This document shows positions 6,923 through 13,838 of a stretch of 13,838 bases of DNA, piece by piece. This DNA is from Tannerella sp. (GTDB lineage Bacteria > Bacteroidota > Bacteroidia > Bacteroidales > Tannerellaceae), in contig JAIRXI010000031.1 of NCBI GenBank assembly GCA_031268395.1, positions 1 through 13,838 of the forward strand, written 5' to 3'. The notes beneath the pieces were generated by a model that made no database searches, was not told the origin of the DNA, and worked only from the letters and a program-made list of their open reading frames with translations. Made by a program: the position numbers and the translations under genes. Each line of letters opens with the position of its first letter. The first letter of the stretch is position 1.

Positions 6923-8707
6923 ATGAAAAAGACAACAATATGTTTGATTGCAGCATACATGTTTATCGCAGCATTTTGGGCAAACGCCCGGCATTTTACG
7001 AGAGATTTGCATGTAGACCTGTTTGTCAATCATGCCGGTTACGTGCCGGAAGCGAGTAAGACAGTAGTAGTAAAAGGGCTGACAGACAAAACTTTTGAGG
7101 TCATCAACACCTCAACCGGACAGATCGCTTTCAAAGGCGATTTCAAGCCTGCGGCGGGCGACTTCGGCGATTATTCTACCGGAGATTTCAGCGCTGTCAA
7201 GCAGACAGGTACCTATTACGTCAAGACGGATACGGTAAGGTCGTTTCCGTTCAGGATTTCACCTGTTGCTTACCGTTCGGCAATGGATTTGATTGTAGGA
7301 TACTTCTCGTTGCAACGTTGCGGACCGAGCGAAACGGGATACATGGCGCCTTGCCATACCGACGACGGAGTGAGGCTGGATAACGGCCGGCATCAGGATG
7401 TCATCGGCGGGTGGCATGACGCAAGCGATCTGCGCAAATGGGTCAGCGCCACAATTTACGGGATGATAGGACTGTCAAGAGTTCACGAGCTGCTTGAGGC
7501 CGGCGACCCGATGCTTGATAAGATTTATGACGAACTGCTGTGGGGAAATATGTATTTTCTTAAAATGCAGGAACCACAGGGTAATGTGATGAACTTTATC
7601 GGAGGCGAGGTTCGTCAAAACGGAGATAACAACCGATGGACCAACAACATAATCGAACCGGATGGCGGAGAAATCAATTTCTTTCAACCGACCGGAGGCG
7701 TCTCAAGGAATATGGTTTTCATACTCGGCGATAAAGATGACCGCGTTATTCAGACAGAGCCTGCCGATTTTGTTTCGCAATACAACTTTGTCCTTTCTGA
7801 GGCGATTATGGCTCGGATAGCCGGCAAACGCGATGTAGAATATTCGCGTAAATGTCTGACTGCTGCGGTAAAATGTTTTGATTGGTGCACGGTTGCCGAC
7901 AAGAAGCCCGATGTGAAAATAATCGGAGCTTCCATGATTGCTGCGCTTGAACTGTACAAAACGACCGGCGAAGCGCGTTACAAGGACTTTGCGATAAAAA
8001 AAGCGCTTGAACTTAAAAAGTTACAGGCGCCGAAGCAGACAGATGGCGCAGGCGGATTTTTTTATACGTCGCAATCCGACCGTGAACCGTACAAAGACAT
8101 CTGGCAAGGACCACTGGCATTAATTGCATTGTGTGATCTGGCAGAACTTTTTCCGACACATCATGATTTAAGTTTGTGGAAATCAATGATTGAAGGCTAC
8201 AGCGTTGATTATCTTGAATTTTTTACCCGAAAGAACAGTTTCGGAATAGTGCCGTACGGGCTGTTTGCTAAGGAAAACCCCGGCGGAGACAGGAAAGTCG
8301 GCAATTACTGGTATCGTTATTTCATGCATCCCGAATTGAGCTGGTGGGTTGGCGTCAATGCCAATCTTGCTTCGGCAGGCATAGGATTTCTGAAAGCCGC
8401 ATCCGTTTTGCAAAAGCCTGAATTGAAAGCCGCAGCGCAAAGACAACTTGACTGGATAACAGGCTCTAATCCGTTTAACAGTTCAACCGTCATCGGAGTA
8501 GGCTACAATCAACCGGTAAGATTTATCAACGGCAGCGAATTCAGACCGCCTACGCCTGTTTTGCCGGGTGCAGTGATGAACGGGCTTGGCGGCGACAAGG
8601 ACGATATGCCGTACCTTATCGAAAGAAATAATTATAACCAGTCGGAATACTGGACGCCTATGGTTGCATATACGTTGTGGTTGATGGGCGAGATCTCGAA
8701 AAAATGA
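6923..8707 (+). CDS. Glycoside hydrolase family 9 enzyme (cellulase-type fold)
   Basis: GH9 beta-glycanase, 594 aa, with an exported N terminus (hydrophobic segment to about residue 22, no lipobox Cys). A cellulase N-terminal Ig-like domain spans about 30-112 (VDLFVNHAGYVP and TGTYYVKT are typical). The (alpha/alpha)6 barrel runs from about 115 to the end. The motif GGWHDASDLRKW matches the family GGWYDAGD motif and supplies the catalytic Asp pair D166/D169. The C-terminal NQSEYWTPM gives the expected general acid, E575. The GSNPFNSSTVIGVG and PPTPVLPGAVMNGLGG segments are also characteristic. GH9 enzymes invert configuration, usually on beta-1,4-glucans, though some Bacteroidota members act on mixed-linkage glucan or glucosamine-containing chains. 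No dockerin, CBM or C-terminal sorting tag is present. It lies 6 bp after the GH16 gene and 17 bp before the DUF4091 gene, consistent with one operon. Confidence 0.92.
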   Translation: MKKTTICLIAAYMFIAAFWANARHFTRDLHVDLFVNHAGYVPEASKTVVVKGLTDKTFEVINTSTGQIAFKGDFKPAAGDFGDYSTGDFSAVKQTGTYYVKTDTVRSFPFRISPVAYRSAMDLIVGYFSLQRCGPSETGYMAPCHTDDGVRLDNGRHQDVIGGWHDASDLRKWVSATIYGMIGLSRVHELLEAGDPMLDKIYDELLWGNMYFLKMQEPQGNVMNFIGGEVRQNGDNNRWTNNIIEPDGGEINFFQPTGGVSRNMVFILGDKDDRVIQTEPADFVSQYNFVLSEAIMARIAGKRDVEYSRKCLTAAVKCFDWCTVADKKPDVKIIGASMIAALELYKTTGEARYKDFAIKKALELKKLQAPKQTDGAGGFFYTSQSDREPYKDIWQGPLALIALCDLAELFPTHHDLSLWKSMIEGYSVDYLEFFTRKNSFGIVPYGLFAKENPGGDRKVGNYWYRYFMHPELSWWVGVNANLASAGIGFLKAASVLQKPELKAAAQRQLDWITGSNPFNSSTVIGVGYNQPVRFINGSEFRPPTPVLPGAVMNGLGGDKDDMPYLIERNNYNQSEYWTPMVAYTLWLMGEISKK

Positions 8708-8724
8708 TTTAACAATTTTGAACA

Positions 8725-11700
8725 ATGAAAAATTTATATTTGATAACTGTTTTGATAGTTTTGGCTTCATGCGCCAAAACATCTGATTATGATAAAGCGC
8801 AATGGCACTATCCGTTGTATATGGCTAATGATGATTACTGGCGGCAAAGAGTACCGATTGATATTCGGAACAATACCGGCTATGAACTTGCAGGTGCACC
8901 GGTAGAATTGCCCGTAAGGCAGGTTTCTCTTGCAGGAATGTTGGCCGAAGGAGTACGTGTGGTAGACCCCAACGGTATTGAACTGACTTTTCGCATTACC
9001 GACAAAGAGGACAATGTGGTAGAAAGAGGTCCGATTCCTGCCGATGGACGACTTGTAATACCTGTTGAATGCACAAAAGACGCGTCTGCAGTGCATTACG
9101 TCTATTTCGACAATCCATCAGCCTGGGCTATCGGCGATTTTTACAAAACGCACAGCGACATAACAAACGGTAGTTTTGAAAATCAAACTGTTTACGGACC
9201 AACGGCATGGAAATTAAGTCTGCCGGCATACAATAACCGTGTTGAACAGGTTGATGATGAGGCGCATATAGGTAATAAGAGCATCTGTATTTCTGTCGGC
9301 AACTCCGACAAAAAGCCGCTCCCTACGGCTGACCAGACTTACATTCACCTTTTCAGCGGCGCAGAATACACTGTTGAAGGATGGGTGAAAGGCGCTGATA
9401 TTAAAGGCGAAGCTTTGGTCTCGGTTGTTTTCGGCGATCTGAATACGGAAGATTTCAACCTCGGAACGGAACAAATAAGCGCAGGCAGCGGCGCTTTCGA
9501 CTGGAAAAAAGTAGCGTTAAAGTTCACCGTTCCCGAAAAGGTCAGCGGCGCTACTTTACGACTTGCGCTTGAGGGAACAGGAAAGGTTTGGTTTGACGAT
9601 ATGCAAATATCTTGTAACCAGGGCTATAATGTTGTCGCTGACGTTCTTAAAAAGGAGGCTTTGAATCTTAAAGCATTCGGAAAAACAGAAGACTGGTACG
9701 GGGAGCACTCTGATAAGGCTTCCTCATGGCAATCACGTACTGCTGTCAGCACTTTCAATTTTGGAACCAACGATATATCAGGCAAACTGTTATGTGTTGA
9801 TATTGAGGAAGTAGTAAACAGACTTCATGCTGAAATGACCGATAAAAGCATGATTCAGGTTACGGACGGAACCACTCCGTTACCGTTTTACAGAGCCGGT
9901 GATTATCTGCTATTTAAACAAGACGTAAAAGGTGCGTCGGTGCAGACAAATTATGTTTACTTCAATAAATATGGCTCTGAGACTAAAAGTCAGATTGTCC
10001 ATAATTTGAATGAGCTGAACAAAAACCTTGTGACAAACCCTGATTTCGAAACGGACGATTTGACCGGATGGCAGGGTGATACAGACAGCCCTTTTACGGA
10101 GATTTCATCCGTCAGTAAAACCGGCACAAAGAGCATACAACTATCAGTTTCAGGTCAAAACAATAAAGAAGTTAAAATTGAACAGACATTGCCGGTTAAC
10201 GGAGGAACGATTTATTTTTTCAGCGCTTGGATGAAATGTACGGATATGATTCAACAACCTGATTTTTTGGCAGGTATAAATCAGAGAACATTGCGGGCGC
10301 AGTTTATGACGGCAGATGGGAAAAATGCAGGTGATTTGAGGCGGATTGCAGTTAGTCCCGAACGACATATAGATAACACGTGGTCGCATCTTTTCATGCT
10401 GATAACTGCACCGTCGGATGCCGCTTCGATTAAACTGCAACTTGCCAACAATGCTATTGGAACAGTATGGTTCGACGATGTAATCTTCACTGACGTCGTT
10501 ACTGCTTCAACAAGTCCGCTGGCCATTGAGAGGCTTGGCGCAAGAGATATCAAAGAATTAACAGTTTGGCAGGAAGATCCGATAGTGAAAGTCTTTCCTG
10601 ACGACCTGCCTCCGCGCTCATCCGGGAAAATCTCAATCTCGCTGGCTAAGAACGAAGTTGAACCGCTGCAGCTTGTTTTACGCAGCCCCAGGGAATACAG
10701 ACAGCTGGAAATAAAAGTCATAAATCCTGCTGACGCCCAAGGCAACGAACTCGCCGCCGCCGATATTGGCGTAGTAGGCTATGTGCCGGTTAATTACCCC
10801 AGCAATTATATTTCATTCAGAAACAAAACCTACTGGCAGCAGAAACTTCCTGTCGGACGTATCGGCTCTGACGGATGGCGCGGTTACTGGCCCGATCCGA
10901 TACTTCCCTTTGCGCGTTTTGACCTGAAAGCTGACGTTTCGCAGCCGGTCTGGATTGAGTTTCAGGCTCCGTCGGAAGCCGCGGCAGGTATGTATAACGG
11001 TAAAATTCAGTTAGTTGACAAAGGCGAAGCGCTAAAAGAAATACCTTTTACGGTTAAGGTGCGCAATTTTGCACTTCCCGATGAATCACATGTAATCGCC
11101 GAATATGACGCCCGCGTTAATACATGGGATTTTTACGGCTCTTCCAAATCCGAGATGGAAAGAATAAAAGAGATATGGAAGATATTGGCCGGACACCGCT
11201 TAAATCCGGATTGCGTAAAACCGGATCCGACGTGGACGGTAGAAAACGGCGAGGTGAAATTTGATTTTACCGAGTTTGACAGGGCTGCTGAATATTATTT
11301 TAATGTATTGAAGCTGCAACGAATGTATGCTCCATGGTATTTCTATCTTTTCGGATGGGCGAACCTGCCACCGGATAAGTTTGGTGAACCACCATACGAG
11401 GGCGTTTTTCCTTACGAAGGTGTTGACCGCAGCAAACTGCGTCCGGAATATATCAAAGTTTATCAATCCGCCGTAAGAAACTACTGGAATCACTTGAAAG
11501 AGAAAGGCTGGGCGGATAAATTTATTCTGTACATTTCCGATGAGCCTCATGCCGATGCTGAGATCACACAGCAAATGCACGCTATTTGTGATATGATACA
11601 TGCTGTTGATTCCAAAATCCCGATTTATGTGAGCACATGGTGGTATCGTCCCGAATATAAGGGATATGTAGACGTGTGGGGTGTTTCCAACCACGGTGGA

Positions 11701-12285
11701 AGCTGGGGACGGTCGGTTCCGGTTTCCGATCTCGAAAATATCAAACGTATAGGAGGTAGACTGTGGTTTACTACTGACGGAAAGATGTGTACCGATACTC
11801 CTTTCCTCGGTTTTGAGAGGTTGTTGCCATATTATTGCTTCAAGTATGGCGCCGAAGAATATGAGTTTTGGGGTTCAAACTGGTACACTTTCAATCCTTA
11901 CGAATATGGATGGCATGGATTTATACGTCAATCGGATCGCCCGGGCGATCTCTACTGGATTCGTTATCCGAACGGTGATGCTAACTTCATCTATCCGGGC
12001 TTGCCGATAGGCGTTGAAGCGAATGTTCCGACCATACGATTGAAACTTGCCCGAGAAGGCGTCGAAGATTATGAGTATTTATATATCCTTGATAATTTGG
12101 TTAAAGAGGCTAAAAAGCAAGGCAAAAATGTCGCTGACGCCGAAAAAGCATTGGCTGATGCCCTTGACGTTATTACTATCCCAAGTTCTGAAGGACGCTA
12201 TTCTACTGAATATCTGAAAGATCCGTATGCGGTTATGCAGGTAAGAAATCAAGTTGCGGAAGCAATTGAGAATTTTTTTTGGTAA
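8725..12285 (+). CDS. Large lipoprotein: duplicated sugar-binding-type modules plus DUF4091/GH123-like domain
   Basis: Likely a surface-anchored hydrolase, 1186 aa. The signal peptide ends VLASC, with Cys16 lipidated. The N-terminal half is a duplicated pair of modules. Each has a DUF2341-like beta-sandwich (about 35-135 and 335-415; WRQR vs WQSR starts, VHYVYFDNPS vs TNYVYFNKYG ends) followed by a CBM4/9-like jelly roll (about 145-297 and 434-590; NGSFE vs NPDFE, KVWFDDMQI vs TVWFDDVIF). The C-terminal half has a GH123-type N-terminal beta domain (about 615-785), then a barrel (788-1130) with ISDEPHADA. D939 and E940 are candidate catalytic residues, since GH123 uses an adjacent Asp-Glu pair. 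The distal FIYPG and LAREGVEDYEYLYIL segments are the standard DUF4091 ending. GH123 enzymes remove N-acetylgalactosamine; most DUF4091 proteins are uncharacterised. It follows the GH9 gene by 17 bp. The modular assignment is firm in outline, but boundaries and substrate are inferred. Confidence 0.85.
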   Translation: MKNLYLITVLIVLASCAKTSDYDKAQWHYPLYMANDDYWRQRVPIDIRNNTGYELAGAPVELPVRQVSLAGMLAEGVRVVDPNGIELTFRITDKEDNVVERGPIPADGRLVIPVECTKDASAVHYVYFDNPSAWAIGDFYKTHSDITNGSFENQTVYGPTAWKLSLPAYNNRVEQVDDEAHIGNKSICISVGNSDKKPLPTADQTYIHLFSGAEYTVEGWVKGADIKGEALVSVVFGDLNTEDFNLGTEQISAGSGAFDWKKVALKFTVPEKVSGATLRLALEGTGKVWFDDMQISCNQGYNVVADVLKKEALNLKAFGKTEDWYGEHSDKASSWQSRTAVSTFNFGTNDISGKLLCVDIEEVVNRLHAEMTDKSMIQVTDGTTPLPFYRAGDYLLFKQDVKGASVQTNYVYFNKYGSETKSQIVHNLNELNKNLVTNPDFETDDLTGWQGDTDSPFTEISSVSKTGTKSIQLSVSGQNNKEVKIEQTLPVNGGTIYFFSAWMKCTDMIQQPDFLAGINQRTLRAQFMTADGKNAGDLRRIAVSPERHIDNTWSHLFMLITAPSDAASIKLQLANNAIGTVWFDDVIFTDVVTASTSPLAIERLGARDIKELTVWQEDPIVKVFPDDLPPRSSGKISISLAKNEVEPLQLVLRSPREYRQLEIKVINPADAQGNELAAADIGVVGYVPVNYPSNYISFRNKTYWQQKLPVGRIGSDGWRGYWPDPILPFARFDLKADVSQPVWIEFQAPSEAAAGMYNGKIQLVDKGEALKEIPFTVKVRNFALPDESHVIAEYDARVNTWDFYGSSKSEMERIKEIWKILAGHRLNPDCVKPDPTWTVENGEVKFDFTEFDRAAEYYFNVLKLQRMYAPWYFYLFGWANLPPDKFGEPPYEGVFPYEGVDRSKLRPEYIKVYQSAVRNYWNHLKEKGWADKFILYISDEPHADAEITQQMHAICDMIHAVDSKIPIYVSTWWYRPEYKGYVDVWGVSNHGGSWGRSVPVSDLENIKRIGGRLWFTTDGKMCTDTPFLGFERLLPYYCFKYGAEEYEFWGSNWYTFNPYEYGWHGFIRQSDRPGDLYWIRYPNGDANFIYPGLPIGVEANVPTIRLKLAREGVEDYEYLYILDNLVKEAKKQGKNVADAEKALADALDVITIPSSEGRYSTEYLKDPYAVMQVRNQVAEAIENFFW

Positions 12286-12308
12286 TTTAATAAAAAAAGC
12301 CTATTTTG
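12278..12308 (+). promoter_or_regulatory. Candidate Bacteroidetes-type promoter for the DUF5107 gene
   Basis: TTTG (12278-12281) overlaps the end of the DUF4091 gene. After 20 nt comes TATTTTG (12302-12308), close to the -33 TTTG / -7 TAnnTTTG pattern, with the -7 box one nucleotide short. The 55-bp gap is also the longest between the enzyme genes and holds no terminator. It could give the last gene its own start, but AT-rich gaps produce such matches by chance. Confidence 0.28.
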
Positions 12309-12340
12309 GCGGAATTATAATTTTCTAATATCAAACCAAT

Positions 12341-13838
12341 ATGAGTAAAGCAGTATTATTATTTTTGAGCGTGAGCGTTGCTGTTGCAACGGCTTCGGCG
12401 CAAACAATCGACAGAGTGAAAATCTATGAGGGGCAGGAAACTATCCCTACTTACAGGATGGGAGCTGACGAGACAAGCCCTGTGTTTTACACCGGGCGCG
12501 GCGTGCAGGGCGCGGCGGGACACATCTATCCCTATCCCGAGCAAATCAGCCTCGGCGAGAAGCTGACCGACGAGACGTATGACATGGTATATCTCGAAAA
12601 TGAGTACCTGAAAGTCACTGTGCTGCCTGCTTTCGGCGGCAAACTGTTTTCGGCTATAGACAAGACCAATGGCCACGAGCTGTTTCATCGCAACAGCACC
12701 GTCAAGCCCGACCTGATAGGGACGCTCGGGGCTTGGATTTCGGGCGGTATTGAGTGGTGTTTTCCGCATCATCACAGGCCAACGACACTGCTGCCTGCCG
12801 ACTTCCGCATGGTTGAAAACGCCGACGGAAGCGCTACCATCTGGTGCGGCGAGACGGAACGCGGTCTGGGGTTGCGCGGCGTCATCGGCGTGACGCTGCA
12901 TCCGGGAAAGGCATACATCGAAACGACTTACTACCTGAATAACGGGCAGAATGTTACGCGCAACTTCCTGTTCTGGGCTAATGTGGCGGTTACGGCAAAC
13001 AAGGACTTCCGCACGTTCTGGCCTCCGCAGCAGGAGATCGGAGTGTTCCACAGCAATACCGACTTCACGCACTGGCCTGTCTCGCACGAAACGTACCGCG
13101 GCGTCGATTACGGCGCAAACGGCGGCGCCGACCTGACGTGGTGGAAGAATCATCCAAGCCCTGTGTCGTTCTTCTTCTGGCAGGGGCGCGCAGGCTTCGT
13201 CGGCGGTTACGACTATGCACAGAAAGCAGGAACAGTCCATGTCGCAGACGTCTATCACAACAAAACATCGAAATTGTGGCAGTTCGGCCCCGGACTCGAA
13301 GGGCAGAACGCGCGGCGCAAACTGACGGATGACGGCAAGGCTTACGTAGAACTGATGACAGGGACGTATTCCAACAATCAGCCCGACTATAGCTGGTTTT
13401 CCCCTCATTCGGTCAAGGAAGCTACCAATTACTGGTATCCCGTGCGCGACCTTGAGATCGTTAAAAACGCAAATACAGAGGCGTCAGTCACACTTCAGAT
13501 GCGCGACAAAAAGACAGTCTTCTACGGTTTTAACACCACACAACGCTATCGCGGCGCAAAGGCTGTTCTGAAATACGGCGACGAAACACTGGCTTCGCAA
13601 ACGCTTGATATTGATCCGTCCAAACCGTTCACTGCTACTTTTAAAAGCAGCAAGGAACTCGACGAGTATCAACTTTACACTGAATTGCAGGACGATAAAG
13701 GCGCCACATTAATTTCTTACAAACCATACAAACCACAAAGTCCGGAATTACCTGAACGTCAGGAGGAAGTAAAATCGCCGAAAGAAATTGAATCGGTTGA
13801 GGATTTATATCTCGCCGGGCGGTTTGTGGAGCAGTTTT
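12341..13838 (+). CDS. DUF5107 exported protein, 3' end outside the window
   Basis: The frame opens at ATG 12341 and stays open for 499 codons to the edge; full members are usually about twice this length, with TPR repeats after the DUF5107 domain. Residues 1-20 are a signal peptide (cleavage ASA|QT). The DUF5107 domain spans about 45-350, with ENEYLKVTVLPAFGGKLF (86-103) opening a galactose-mutarotase-like beta fold, then GGIEWCFPHHHRP (135-147), FLFWANVAV (209-217) and WQFGPGLEGQ (313-322). A linker beta domain follows. SVEDLYLAGRFVEQF at the edge is the usual lead-in to the TPR part. DUF5107 proteins are frequent in PULs, but I know of no settled activity. Codon use differs from the neighbours: 17 of 36 leucines are CTG, all before residue 418. 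The GC-rich stretch also produces a 349-codon open frame on the other strand, which is not a gene. Confidence 0.88.
   Translation, partial: MSKAVLLFLSVSVAVATASAQTIDRVKIYEGQETIPTYRMGADETSPVFYTGRGVQGAAGHIYPYPEQISLGEKLTDETYDMVYLENEYLKVTVLPAFGGKLFSAIDKTNGHELFHRNSTVKPDLIGTLGAWISGGIEWCFPHHHRPTTLLPADFRMVENADGSATIWCGETERGLGLRGVIGVTLHPGKAYIETTYYLNNGQNVTRNFLFWANVAVTANKDFRTFWPPQQEIGVFHSNTDFTHWPVSHETYRGVDYGANGGADLTWWKNHPSPVSFFFWQGRAGFVGGYDYAQKAGTVHVADVYHNKTSKLWQFGPGLEGQNARRKLTDDGKAYVELMTGTYSNNQPDYSWFSPHSVKEATNYWYPVRDLEIVKNANTEASVTLQMRDKKTVFYGFNTTQRYRGAKAVLKYGDETLASQTLDIDPSKPFTATFKSSKELDEYQLYTELQDDKGATLISYKPYKPQSPELPERQEEVKSPKEIESVEDLYLAGRFVEQF

Noticed and set aside
12359..13408. 349-codon open frame on the - strand
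   Set aside because: It lies fully inside the DUF5107 gene, which has a signal peptide and recognisable domain motifs. The antisense frame has Arg/Val/Ala-rich, non-family sequence and is explained by GC-rich codons on the + strand.

Overview
The window is one strand-uniform block of a Bacteroidota (most likely Bacteroidales) polysaccharide utilization locus (PUL). The evidence is an adjacent SusC/RagA TonB-dependent transporter and SusD/RagB lipoprotein, secreted or lipid-anchored glycoside hydrolases directly downstream, AT-rich start regions without Shine-Dalgarno sequences, and moderate GC. Every credible gene is on the + strand. No tRNA, rRNA, insertion sequence, integrase or CRISPR array was seen.

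Layout. Positions 50-100 hold a strong intrinsic terminator that closes whatever lies upstream. Positions 101-410 are a structured leader with no clear promoter match. SusC (411-3509) and SusD (3521-5056) follow, 11 bp apart. The 312-bp gap after SusD (5057-5368) is not featureless. It carries six tandem 23-bp units, each a 5-6 bp stem with a 6-nt CRGGAA loop and an AGRCG linker. The stems come in two sequence types that differ by three compensated base-pair changes; the last unit has lost its 3' arm. A second hairpin region follows. Then come a protein with two GH16 domains (5369-6916), a GH9 enzyme (6923-8707, 6 bp gap), a 1186-aa lipoprotein with duplicated sugar-binding-type modules and a C-terminal DUF4091/GH123-like hydrolase domain (8725-12285, 17 bp gap), and, after 55 bp with a possible promoter, a DUF5107 protein running off the right edge (12341-13838).

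How it works together (inference from family knowledge). The two lipoproteins (SusD and the DUF4091 protein) and perhaps one or more of the hydrolases capture and cut a polysaccharide at the cell surface. SusC/SusD import the oligosaccharides. GH16 plus GH9 suggests a beta-linked backbone such as a beta-1,3- or mixed-linkage glucan. However, the first GH16 domain looks more like the agarase/carrageenase side of the family, and the DUF4091 domain has an Asp-Glu pair as in GH123 N-acetylgalactosaminidases, so a decorated or hetero-glycan is equally possible. No regulator lies in the window, and SusC lacks the N-terminal signalling extension used by ECF-sigma/anti-sigma systems.

The most interesting item is the covarying hairpin array between susD and the enzyme genes. 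It may be an RNA stability or processing element that separates expression of the transporter pair from the hydrolases.
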